A stretch of DNA of 64,000 nt. Source: Saprospiraceae bacterium (GTDB lineage Bacteria > Bacteroidota > Bacteroidia > Chitinophagales > Saprospiraceae). Both the position numbers and the translations under genes were made by a program. Every line of letters begins with the position of its first letter. Within the stretch, counting starts at the first letter, position 1. The notes under the pieces are model-generated. The model did no database searches, was not told the origin of the DNA, and saw only the letters and a list, made by a program, of their open reading frames with translations. Shown here in pieces: positions 45,805 through 57,286 of this stretch. The stretch is from NCBI GenBank assembly GCA_016720635.1, contig JADKKF010000015.1, forward strand, positions 43,895 to 107,894, written 5' to 3'.

Positions 45805-46803
45805 ATGCAGGTTGATATATTAATCGTAGTTATTTCCTTAGCCTTAATCTTTGATTTTATCAATGGATTTCACGATGCGGCCAATTCTATCGCTACCGTC
45901 GTGTCCACCAAAGTTCTAAGCCCATTCCTAGCAGTTATCTGGGCAGCGGTTTTTAATTTTGTTGCATTCTGGATTTTTGATTTGCACGTGGCGGATACCG
46001 TTGCTAAAACCGTTGATGCGAAGAGCATTACTATTTATGTGATACTTTCAGGGCTGATCGGGGCTATTATATGGAATTTATTTACTTGGTGGAAAGGTAT
46101 TCCTTCTTCGTCTTCTCATACGCTTATAGGAGGCTTTGCTGGGGCAGCAATTGCGCATGCAGGATTCGATGTGGTTAAGTGGAAGGTTGTATTACCCATT
46201 ATTTATTTTATTGCACTTGCACCCATCATAGGTATGTTGATTTCCTTGATCATCTCCATCCTTTTAACCAATATTTGCAAAAATTTCAATAACGCCAAAG
46301 TTGATAAAGTTTTCCGAAAATTACAGTTGCTGTCGGCTGGTGCTTATAGTTTGGGTCATGGGGGTAACGACGCTCAAAAAGTAATGGGAATCATCGGTGC
46401 AGCTTTGATAACCCAGGGACAGATCAATAATTTTCACGAATTGCCAGCTTGGGTACCGATAAGCTGCTATACAGCCATTTCTTTTGGTACTATGTTTGGT
46501 GGTTGGAAGATTGTCAAAACGATGGGTAGCAAAATTACCAAATTGACCCCATTCGAAGGATTCGCAGCGGAAACAGCTGGAGCCATCACTTTATTTGGTA
46601 CAGGGGGACTTGGTATTCCTGTCAGTACTACGCATACCATCACTGGATCCATTATTGGGGTAGGTATGGTAAAGCGTATCAGCGCAGTAAGATGGGGAGT
46701 CACCATCAATATCTTGTGGGCATGGGTTTTGACTATTCCTGTGAGTGCATTTCTTGGTGGATTAACATTTTATTTGGTGGAGCATTTTGCTGGATATTTT
46801 TAA
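45805..46803 (+). CDS. Inorganic phosphate transporter, PiT family
   Basis: A 332-residue membrane protein with about ten hydrophobic segments in two similar halves. The PiT signature occurs twice: FDFINGFHDAANSIATVVST near the start and SLGHGGNDAQKVMGIIGAAL in the second half. It also has SSSHTLIGGFAGAAIAH and STTHTITGSIIGVGM. It imports phosphate with protons or sodium. The DUF47 partner lies 12 bp upstream, so the two are co-transcribed. The length is typical of the short bacterial form. Confidence 0.95.
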   Translation: MQVDILIVVISLALIFDFINGFHDAANSIATVVSTKVLSPFLAVIWAAVFNFVAFWIFDLHVADTVAKTVDAKSITIYVILSGLIGAIIWNLFTWWKGIPSSSSHTLIGGFAGAAIAHAGFDVVKWKVVLPIIYFIALAPIIGMLISLIISILLTNICKNFNNAKVDKVFRKLQLLSAGAYSLGHGGNDAQKVMGIIGAALITQGQINNFHELPAWVPISCYTAISFGTMFGGWKIVKTMGSKITKLTPFEGFAAETAGAITLFGTGGLGIPVSTTHTITGSIIGVGMVKRISAVRWGVTINILWAWVLTIPVSAFLGGLTFYLVEHFAGYF

Positions 46804-46872
46804 CCAAATTAATTTTTATCCCATTAAAAAAAATATTATTTAAATTAGATTTTTATTTTTAAAAAATATTTC

Positions 46873-46880
46873 TAACTTTG
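46873..46880 (+). promoter_or_regulatory. Promoter -7 box of tRNA-Ser
   Basis: TAACTTTG matches TAnnTTTG and ends 18 nt before the tRNA, the right distance for its promoter. It lies in the AT-rich gap after the phosphate transporter gene. Confidence 0.6.
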
Positions 46881-46898
46881 CAGCCGCTTAACACTCAT

Positions 46899-46983
46899 GG
46901 AGAGATGGCAGAGCGGTTTAATGCGGCGGTCTTGAAAACTGTTGACTGTAATAGGTCCGGGGGTTCGAATCCCTCTCTCTCCG
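46899..46983 (+). tRNA. tRNA-Ser (anticodon TGA)
   Basis: An 85-nt tRNA with a long variable arm, as expected for class II serine tRNA. The acceptor GGAGAGA (46899-46905) pairs with TCTCTCC before the discriminator G. The D arm holds TGGCAGAGCGGTTTA. The anticodon loop CTTGAAA gives TGA at 46933-46935. The T arm contains GGTTCGAATCC. CCA is not encoded. A TAnnTTTG promoter box lies just upstream. No phage-like attachment repeat of its 3' end is seen downstream. Confidence 0.95.
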
Positions 46984-47445
46984 CCCCAATTTCTACTCTA
47001 TTTTCATATACACTTTTTACGCTAGCCTACATATCACAAGTTTAAGCATTGTGCAAAAGCATTCTTGAATTACTAGTATTAAACTTAAATAATTGTTAGG
47101 ATTTTTACTCCTATATCAAGAGGACGTTTGTTCTATTTTACTACTTTCTTTTAGCGTTTATTTAAAGACATAAAATAGGGGATAGGAGTAAATGGTTCTC
47201 ATTCACAATGGCAAAATATACTGCTCAATCACGGATTTTATTTGGAATAATGAAAATCCTTACTTTTGCTTATAAGCGACTTGTAAGCATTGCTAATGGC
47301 CAAATACCACGAAATAAGAATCCATGTTTTTGTCGGCGGATAATAAAATGACTTAGTCGCTATCTTAATAAAATGGTTGTACAAATTATTAATATTAAAA
47401 TCACAGAATTACCCGCCCAACATAAACTTAATTTTACCTTTTGAA
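46984..47445. other. Gene-free stretch after tRNA-Ser
   Basis: A 462-bp AT-rich region with no open frame longer than about 30 codons that looks coding and no terminator of good quality. No integrase fragment or direct repeat of the tRNA end was found. I see nothing else in it. Confidence 0.6.
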
Positions 47446-47946
47446 TTAATTTAATTCATTCAGTACTACTTTTCCATTTTCTGTCTTATCCACAATAACT
47501 ATCATAAAGGGACGAGTTGTGAAACTCTGTTTTGCCCCAACGATAGTTTTATACGTTAGCACGATTTCATTGCCTTGATTTTTTTGGATTCCAACAGGTG
47601 TTAAAGTTGTCTCTAGATCGGTTTCTGGCTTTACCACCGCTATAACATACTGTTTACTAAAATCGATAGCCGTTGGCTTGCCGTCTTTACTCATGGTCGC
47701 AGCCATCCCAAAAATTTCATTAAACTTTTCAGGTGTTTCAATTTTAGGATCATCCAAGTGTTTTACCGTATTTTTTACAAAATAATTTTTAGCTAAGCTA
47801 AAACTAATGTCTTTTGACATCGACTTTTCTTGTGATGTACTGGGTAAATTATTAGTTTGGTCACCACCGTTGTTTTTCGGATTCGAATTACAACCTGCGA
47901 TGAGCGAACATAATGTAATGCCGTAAACGAGAATTTTTGTTTTCAA
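47446..47946 (-). CDS. Small lipoprotein of unknown function
   Basis: A 166-residue protein with a signal sequence and lipobox LIAGC (lipid Cys at residue 19). A Ser/Asn/Gln-rich spacer follows. The mature domain has a conserved-looking core: NYFVKNTV, FNEIFGMAATMSKDGKPTAI, then YVIAVVKPETDLETTLTPV. Similar small lipoproteins occur in Bacteroidota but I know no function. The only start that leaves a proper signal peptide is a TTG at 47944-47946, since no ATG lies upstream in frame, so the start is unusual or the sequence is damaged there. The katG gene starts 55 bp further on the same strand. Confidence 0.7.
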   Translation of the reverse strand: MKTKILVYGITLCSLIAGCNSNPKNNGGDQTNNLPSTSQEKSMSKDISFSLAKNYFVKNTVKHLDDPKIETPEKFNEIFGMAATMSKDGKPTAIDFSKQYVIAVVKPETDLETTLTPVGIQKNQGNEIVLTYKTIVGAKQSFTTRPFMIVIVDKTENGKVVLNELN

Positions 47947-48001
47947 TTTTAATTTTAATTGCTTTGAATTAAAGTTACTTTTTTATAAAAAAATGATCCT
48001 T

Positions 48002-50191
<2,190 letters not shown>

Positions 50192-50362
50192 TTATACAAT
50201 TTTTTTTAAGGATTTATAATTTAATTTATAACGTTAAAAATAGGACATTGTTTGCCAAAAAAAAATATCTTGTAGGGTGAATTTTTGCCTCGAATTGGCC
50301 TTGTTTTTGTAATTCTTGTAGAGGACGTTCAGCAGTTTTATTTTTGTATTTAAGGTTTAGTC

Positions 50363-51001
50363 CTATTTAAGAAATTTGTGGGAGCCGTCACAGCTTGGCA
50401 TTTTCTTGGATAAGCCGCATACGCAGTCATTGATCCCTTTGCCATGAAAAATTCTCAAAAGGCTGCTATCGATCCTCGAATCTCTAGTCTTAGACTGCAC
50501 AGGTGCCTTAAAATATAACAAATAAGCACGTTGTCGACCTGGTGTAAGTGCCAAAAATGCCTCTTTAAAATCGGGAATTTCTTTGAATTTATTTTCTAGC
50601 TCAATGGGAAAATCGCTTTCAGTCGTTTTCTTGAATTCTACCTGAAGCCCTTGTCTTTCTATTTCTACTGCTTCATAGATATAGGCAAGGATGGTATGCT
50701 TTTGAAGCAATATTTCGGACACCGAAGTGAAAGGAATAATCCTAGCAGATTGAGTATTTTCGCCTTGTTGTTTTAGTATTTTTTCGGGATCGGATAACAA
50801 TATTCCTTTGAAAAAACTAAGCACACAAAATTCCTTGAATCCGCCAATAATAACGATGTTTTTTCCTTCAAAAGTATAGCATGGATTTCGCCATTTTAAT
50901 TCTTCAACGAGTCCTGACTCTAGCACGGTTGATCTCAACACCGTTAGCTCATCTTTCCAGTTTTTGACTTTTTTAAGATAATCATCCACTAAAGAATTCA
51001 T
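50363..51001 (-). CDS. DUF1801/YdeI-type protein fused to a CDGSH iron-sulfur motif
   Basis: A 212-residue protein in three parts. Residues about 8-110 are a DUF1801 domain (LRSTVLESGLVEELKWRNPC, FCVLSFFKG). Residues about 140-185 fit the YdeI/OmpD-associated region (EIPDFKEAFLALTPGRQRAY, then LLYFKAP). The C-terminus, residues about 192-208, reads CVCGLSKKMPSCDGSH, an exact match to the CDGSH iron-sulfur signature CxCxx(S/T)xxxPxCDG(S/A/T)H with three Cys and one His ligand. This would give a 2Fe-2S site. The family's function is unknown. The short gap to alaS (57 bp) suggests proximity, not a shared function. Confidence 0.8.
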   Translation of the reverse strand: MNSLVDDYLKKVKNWKDELTVLRSTVLESGLVEELKWRNPCYTFEGKNIVIIGGFKEFCVLSFFKGILLSDPEKILKQQGENTQSARIIPFTSVSEILLQKHTILAYIYEAVEIERQGLQVEFKKTTESDFPIELENKFKEIPDFKEAFLALTPGRQRAYLLYFKAPVQSKTRDSRIDSSLLRIFHGKGINDCVCGLSKKMPSCDGSHKFLK

Positions 51002-51058
51002 CTCTGATTAATTTAAGATACCGCTGGATATCTTGACCATTTAAAAATACATAATTAG

Positions 51059-53693
51059 CTAAAAACTAGATTCAAGTTCCTTCAATATTTTACTTTGAAC
51101 CTCATCTAATTTTGCAACCAATTTACCTTTTGCTGACGCCAAATGCGGCTGTCCTCCACCGCCACCTTCGAATATCGGTGCGACTTCTTTGATTATTTTA
51201 TTGAAATTAATGTTTTTCTCTTTAGCCAATTCTGGACTGGTTTGGAGCAATAAATTAGGCAAATCCTTCCTGGAGGTAACTCACTGAAACGATCAGATTA
51301 TCCACTTCATTGACCAATTGTGAAATTAGCGTTTTTATCGCTTTTCCGTCTTCAAGAGCTAAGTGCGTTTGAAGCAATTTTATGCCCCCTCTGTCTTGAA
51401 TTTGCTGTATTAAATCAGCTTTTGAATTAAGGGCAATCTGAATGTTTAAATTTTCTATTTGCTTGTTCAATTCTTTATTTTCTTCCTGAATATTCAATAT
51501 TTGTGCCGTTGGATCGCTAGGAGCTTTTAACAATTCTCGGACTTGACCTAGTGTGATTTTGTCATGTCGAGCTTCTACTACAGCTTGGTATCCAGTCGTG
51601 GCTTCTAATCTCCTAACTCCAGCAGCAATGGCCGTTTCAGAATTTATCCTAAAATATCCGATGGTCCCAGTGCTTGGTACGTGACATCCCCCACATAATT
51701 CTTTTGAATAGGCTGGGTCAAAGGTGATTACACGTACACTTTCTCCATATTTTTCACCAAATAACATCATAGCACCCGATGCTTTTGCTTCCTCTATAGG
51801 CAATTTCCTTTGCTCTAGAAGTGAAATATCCGCACGAATTTTCTGATTAACCAAATCCTCCACTTGAGCCAATTCTTCTCTGGTCATTTTCTGAAAATGT
51901 GAAAAGTCGAATCGCAGCAAATTCTCTGAAACCAATGAACCCCTTTGTTGGACATGTGAACCCAACACTTGTCTCAAAGCTGCATGGAGCAAATGCGTAG
52001 CCGAGTGGTTGCGTTCGATATTCCTTCGTCGAGTCACATCTATCTGAGCATTAAAACTCAAATCGAGTCTCTCTGGCAGCCTATCCACCAAATGAATTGG
52101 CAAATCGTTCTCCTTTATCGTATTCGTTACTCTGATAATTTCTTCTGAATTTGATAGTAGCCCCGTATCTCCGATTTGGCCTCCGCCTTCAGGATAAAAT
52201 GGAGTTTTGTTAAGTACGAGCTGGAATTCTTCTCCATCCTTTTTTGCAACCGTTCTGTATTTTATCAGCTTAACTTCCTCCAAAGAATCCTTATCGTACC
52301 CTTCAAATGTCAGGTCCGTATCATCTTTGAGCACGACCCAATCTCCAACTGATTTCTGCGCATCCATTCTAGATCGGTTCTTTTGCGCATTCAAGGCCTC
52401 TACAAATACATTTTCTTGTACCGTCCAGCCTCGTTCCTTGCCGATCAGTCTCGTTAAGTCTATTGGGAATCCAAAAGTATCATAAAGTTCAAAAGCAATC
52501 TTTCCATCCATTTCCTTCATGTCTTTCGGCAAACTATCCAGCTTTTTCATCCCATCCCCAAGCGTTCTCAAAAACGATTTTTCTTCTTCAAAGATGACCT
52601 TCTCGATAAAATCAGCTTGTGGAATTAATTCGGGAAATACACCCCCAAAATGTGCTTTCATCAAGGGCACCATTGTGTACATTAGTGGTTCATTCCGATT
52701 GAAAAATGAATAATAATACCTAATAGCCCTCCTCAATATCCTTCTAATAACATAACCCGCACCCGTATTGGATGGCATTTCCCCATCGGCTATGGTGAAT
52801 ACGACCGCCCTAATATGATCCACAAGCACACGATAGGCGATGTCAGAGTGTGCATCGAGTTCGAAAGATCCTGTATATTTAATGCCCGTCTTGTTGACCA
52901 AATGTTGTATAAATGAGGCAAATATGTCCGTATCATAGTTGCTTTTTTTCTTTTGGATGGCTCGGCACAAACGCTCGAATCCCATACCCGTATCCACGTG
53001 CTTTGCGGACAATTCTTCTAGAGATCCATCCGCTTTTCGGTTGAATTGAATGAATACATTATTCCATATTTCTATCACTTCTGGATGATCATTGTTTACT
53101 AGAGACAAGCCAGAAAGAGCTGCCACTTCTTCATCACTCCTAGTATCTATATGGATTTCAGAACAAGGACCGCAGGGACCTGTATCGCCCATTTCCCAGA
53201 AATTATCCTTCTTGGAAGCAAATATTATTCGGTCTTTATCGACCCATTCTTCCCAAAATTTGGCAGCCTCGGTGTCAGGCTCTAGGCCTTCGCTTGGATC
53301 ACCCTCAAAAACCGTTACGTATAGCCTATCTTTAGGCAGCTTATATACCTTGGTCAAGAGTTCCCAGGACCACGCTATGGCTTCTTTTTTAAAATAATCT
53401 CCAAATGACCAATTGCCCAACATCTCGAACATCGTATGATGATATCCATCGATGCCCACATCCTCCAGATCGTTGTGCTTTCCCGACACCCGCAGACACT
53501 TTTGAGTATCGGCTACCCGCTTGTCTTTGGCTATTTTATTTCCTAAAAAATAATCTTTAAAGGGATTCATCCCAGCATTGGTGAACATCAAAGTGGGGTC
53601 ATTTTTATTGACTATCGGCGCCGAAGGAACGATCTTATGCCCCTTAGATTCAAAAAAATCAAAAAATGCTTGCCGTATCTCTGCTGCTGTCAT
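51059..53693 (-). CDS. alaS: Alanyl-tRNA synthetase (one frame break near its end)
   Basis: About 877 residues. The class II catalytic domain begins IRQAFFDFFESKGHKIVPSA and holds GMNPFKDYFLG, DTGPCGPCSEIH and the AlaRS-typical GAGYVIRRILRRAIRY. The editing domain has HSATHLLHAALRQVLGSHVQ and the CGGCHVPSTG zinc site. The coding frame breaks at about 51265-51266, where an extra base in TCC (minus-strand GGA) moves the end from DLPNLLLQTSPEL to a premature stop. Removing it restores the C-terminal C-Ala domain with FEGGGGGQPHLASAKGK. Because the gene is essential and the frame is otherwise perfect, a sequence error is far likelier than a real lesion. A -7 box lies 32 bp upstream. Confidence 0.93.
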
Positions 53694-53724
53694 TTTTACT
53701 GTATTTTTTAGTGAAATGAAGGTG

Positions 53725-53732
53725 CAAATATA
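53725..53732 (-). promoter_or_regulatory. Candidate -7 promoter box of alaS
   Basis: On the minus strand TATATTTG matches TAnnTTTG. It ends 31 bp before the alaS ATG, giving a leader of about 25 nt. It lies between alaS and the structured element C, so element C would be upstream of this promoter and not part of the alaS leader. Confidence 0.5.
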
Positions 53733-53850
53733 CGATGGATGACGATAACAATGGGATAAATTTTGCTCAGGCGCTGCATCGATTTGTTAGAGTTCAAATA
53801 GGAAAATACTCAAGGGCCTTGTAAAATCTATATTTTATATATTATTATTT

Positions 53851-53963
53851 GGGCGTCCCCTTGTTTCACAAGGGCCAGGCTCTCACTGGCTTTGGTCCTA
53901 TTTCCTATTGGAAAAAGGACTCATCTCACTTTGGTGAGATGACCAGACCGATCCTTGACGCGG
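53851..53963 (-). repeat. Structured intergenic element, copy C
   Basis: Read on the minus strand it begins CCGCGTCAAGGAT and ends GGGGACGCCC, matching copy B at both ends. It holds four stems: TCATCTCAC/GTGAGATGA (9 bp, 4-nt loop), a stem around GTCC/GGAC with inner TTCC/GGAA, GCCAG/CTGGC, and CCCTTGT/ACAAGGG (7 bp, loop TTC on the plus strand). The internal stem sequences differ from those of copies A and B while the layout is kept. It lies 119 bp upstream of the alaS promoter box. Confidence 0.65.
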
Positions 53964-54341
53964 TAGCAATGATCGCAATCGTGTTAAGTTATTTAGTTTA
54001 TTCGATTGAATTTACCATTTCAGAATGTTTTAAAATATGGATGAGTGTCTATATCAACCAAAACTAATATTGTTTCATGTCCTTGAAAAGAAATTATTTT
54101 CAATAATTTGTAGTAAATTAAAAATAAGCGTATATTGCCAGAGGAAATTATCTCTTTAGGAAAGAAAAAATATGTATCCTCGAATATATGTATAATGATG
54201 TTTATATGTAATTGAATTGTTATCAATTTGTTATAAAGGATTTAGTAAAAATTGATTATATTTTTTTTCCGAGGGTATTGCTATATTTCTATTTGGATAT
54301 TTTTTAGAAAATCATTCAATCAACAATAAAGATTTAGGGAA
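53964..54341. other. AT-rich gene-free stretch
   Basis: About 380 bp of AT-rich DNA between element C and the first small reading frame at 54342. No convincing coding frame, terminator or known RNA was found. Confidence 0.5.
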
Positions 54342-54479
54342 ATGGGAAATTTTTACAAAATTATTTTATCATTTGCAATCGGAATATTACTGCCACTAGA
54401 ATTTTTTGGGCAAACCGACCAAAATAATGAAAAAGGGAAAGTTGAGTGTTGCCGATATTATATATTTAATTTGTTTTAA
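54342..54479 (+). CDS. Possible short secreted peptide
   Basis: A 45-codon frame. It starts MGNFYKIILSFAIGILLPLE, a believable signal-peptide-like hydrophobic run, followed by FFGQTDQ where cleavage could occur, and ends after a cysteine pair (VECCRYY). I do not recognise it. It may be the start of a longer gene that has lost its frame, because the next small frame overlaps it in another phase. Confidence 0.3.
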   Translation: MGNFYKIILSFAIGILLPLEFFGQTDQNNEKGKVECCRYYIFNLF

Positions 54480-54582
54480 AGCAAAAGTATCTTTCAATGA
54501 TGACATTGCATTGGAAGAATTTTTGCTGATTAAAAGTAGTGGACTAATAAGAAAAAAGTTTTTTAAACTGACTGCTTTTTAA
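54427..54582 (+). CDS. Possible short ORF overlapping the previous one
   Basis: A 51-codon frame (MKKGKLSVADIIYLICFKAK ... FKLTAF) with natural-looking composition. It overlaps the previous small frame by 53 bp in another phase. Either the two are one gene split by a frame break or this is chance. It ends 28 bp before the large repeat-protein gene. No function is proposed. Confidence 0.22.
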   Translation: MKKGKLSVADIIYLICFKAKVSFNDDIALEEFLLIKSSGLIRKKFFKLTAF

Positions 54583-54610
54583 AATTTAAATACATTATAA
54601 TAAAAAGAAT

Positions 54611-56911
54611 ATGAGAGGTTTATGCATAATTACTTTTATTTTTTGCTTCTTATCCGAAGTCATTTATGGTGCAGCCTGCTCAGGCAGGACAACCTATTCG
54701 GCAATGGGGGCAAGTGGGGCATTTACTACTATTGGTTCTGGATCAGGTCCTGGCATGGTTAGGCTTTGTGTTGAGGGTAATACCTTTTCGGGAGGTATGT
54801 GCAGTACTAATGATGCTGGAATATATATCTACGATTGCTCCCTTACAAATATTTATGGTATTATTAATGAGAATACTCCAGTAGGCTATTGCATGTCTAT
54901 GAACATCTGTGATGGTTGTATGAATTTAAGAAAGATTTGTTCTGGAAATAGCGGAGATATTACCTTGTCATGGTCAACAGTAAAAGATGGAGCAAGTCTT
55001 TGTACTGGACCAAATACAGTTGCCGCTTATATTTCAGTACCAAGTGCAGATTGCCTAGGTGCCATATATATATCGCAAGACGGAACTTATCCTTCAATTG
55101 CTTCAGGCGAAGGCTTCGAAGAGTTTATGTGCGCTGGTATAAATGGAACGACCAACGGTGGATGTCTTACGGCTCAATCTTCATTAAATAATTTCGCTGG
55201 CGGAGAGCATAATTCGAGGTGGTATCGTTTTGTACCGCAGACAAGTGGTACATTAACAATAGATATCGCTCCCTCTGCTAATCGTGATGATTATGATTTT
55301 GCCTTATGGCAGTCTGATGATTGCAATAACCTAGGAACACCATTGAGATGTAATTATTGCGACGGAAATGGTTCTACAGGTATTGGACCTACTGGAGTCC
55401 TACCCTCCACCCCAGTTTCAGTAGGATGCAACAATTATAGCAGCACATTAAATGTAACTGCTGGTCTAACATATTATTTGTTAGTAAATGGTTTTGGCTT
55501 CCCATTAGACCCTACATTTAACATAACATTTGGAGGAACAACCTCACTAAAACCCAGTGTCTTATGTCCTAATCTTGAGATTAACTCCACTATTGAAAAC
55601 ACTACCTGTGGGTCAGCGAATGGCTCAATCAATCTTTCGCCAATTGAAGTCGGTCAGTACTATAATTATAGGTGGAATAATGGAAGTACATTTCAAAATC
55701 TTAAATATATTGGACCTGGTACATATACCGTTTCGGTATCACCTACCAACAATCCTCAATGTCCTACAATTAAGACATTTACTGTTCAAGGATCTTCCAA
55801 TACTTTAGTTAGTTCTATAAATGGGAATCTAAGTATTTGTCAAGGAGGTAGCTCAAATATTACTGCTACTGGAGGGGTCTTATATACATGGAATAACGGA
55901 ACTTCTGGACCAGTATTAAACATTTCAAGTTCTGGAAATTATATAGTTACTGTTACCGACATTGAAGGGTGCACAAGTGTCTCAAGTGCAGAATGTATAA
56001 TAATTCCAGTGTCAGCTATGATTTCTGGAGAAAATACGATTTGCAAAGGAGACACAATTACATTACTTGCTTCTGGGGGAGTTGGTTATAATTGGTATAA
56101 CGGAAGTTCTGGACCAATATTAAATGTTTCAAGTTCTGGAAATTATATAGTTACTGTAACCAATAGCCAAGGGTGTCAAAGTGTTTCTAGCTTTGATTGC
56201 TCAATAATTGAAGTATCGGCTAATATTTCTGGTGAAAATACAATTTGCAAAGGCGATACCATTTCCTTAGTTGCTTCTTGGGGGAGGAATTTATAGTTGG
56301 AACACAGGAAGTTCTGAACAAAATTTAAATGTCTCAAGTTCAGGGAATTATAATGTTACAGTCACTAATAGTCTAGGATGTAAAAGTGTTACTAGCCATT
56401 TTTGCACAATAATTGAAGTATCGGCTAATATTTCTGGAGAGAATACGATTTGCAAAGGCGACACAATATTCTTATTTGCTTCTGGTGGTGGTACTTATAA
56501 TTGGAATACTGGGTCAATCGATTCTATTACAAATATTACTACAGGCGGCCATTATTTTTTGACGGTGACCAACAATGGGTGTATAAGTTTAACTGAATTT
56601 TTAGTAACCGAACTCACAAATAATTGTACAACCACAACACATTCAGAAGCAATATTACTAGGTAATTCAAATTTTGTCAAAATATATCCAAATCCAGCCA
56701 CAAATTCAATAAAGTTTGAATTATTAAAAAGACAATCAAGGGTGTAAAAATAATTGACAATTTGGGCAAAATTTCAATTTCGAGTAAAGAGATAAGTAGG
56801 GAAGACAATAGTATTTCTGTTGACATTACATTCTTACCCAAAGGCATTTATTATGCATTAATAAATTCTGAGAATGAACTATTCAACGCTAGATTTATAA
56901 AGATAGAATAA
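54611..56911 (+). CDS. Secreted repeat protein with T9SS type A sorting domain (two frame breaks)
   Basis: About 765 residues after correction. A signal peptide ends near VIYGA. A cysteine-rich N-terminal domain begins CSGRTTYSAMGASGAFTTIG and runs to about residue 310 (EHNSRWYRFVPQTSGTLTID and DDYDFALWQSDDC resemble calcium-bound beta modules). A SprB-like repeat and four Ig-like repeats with paired Cys follow (SGENTICKGDTI ... NYIVTVTN..GC). The end is a type A sorting domain (FVKIYPNPATNSIKFELL ... KGIYYALINSENELFNARFIKIE). The frame breaks at about 56279 (an extra T) and at 56726-56730 (one A missing from an A run); correcting both carries the protein to the stop at 56909. Its N-terminus is duplicated in the next gene. 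Confidence 0.82.
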
Positions 56912-57286
56912 TGCGTAGTTTTTGATATTTTATCCTATAAGTTCTGTTAATCTCAACAGGAATAATTAAATGAGCCAATCTTCAATAGGATTGCTTACTG
57001 ATTTTTGCTCTTTTTTTGAAAGATTCTAGCCTGTAGATATTAATATTCATTTTAAGTTAAATGTTACAACTGATATATTTTAATATTATTGTTTAAATAT
57101 TAATAAAAAAAGCAAAAAAATAACTAAAAATTTATAATTTAGAATAAATTGCAATATATTTTGATTTGTAAGCCAATTAATGGGAAAATTGGCAAATTAA
57201 ATGTAAAATTAGATTAATTTATGTGGATAATTATTTTCTTAGTATTTTAGAGTACTATGTATAGGCATTTTTTAAAAAAAAATTGT
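56912..57286. other. Gene-free stretch between the two repeat-protein genes
   Basis: About 375 bp of very AT-rich DNA. A weak imperfect hairpin (TTCTGTT ... AACAGGAA, near 56940-56962) has no good T-tract. No coding frame stands out. It probably holds the promoter for the next gene. Confidence 0.5.

Noticed and set aside
46899..47445. tRNA-Ser as an integration site for a mobile element
   Set aside because: No repeat of the tRNA 3' end, integrase or phage gene was found downstream.
53849..54067. A 72-codon plus-strand frame over structured element C
   Set aside because: It follows the hairpins and lacks protein-like features; the element explains the sequence.
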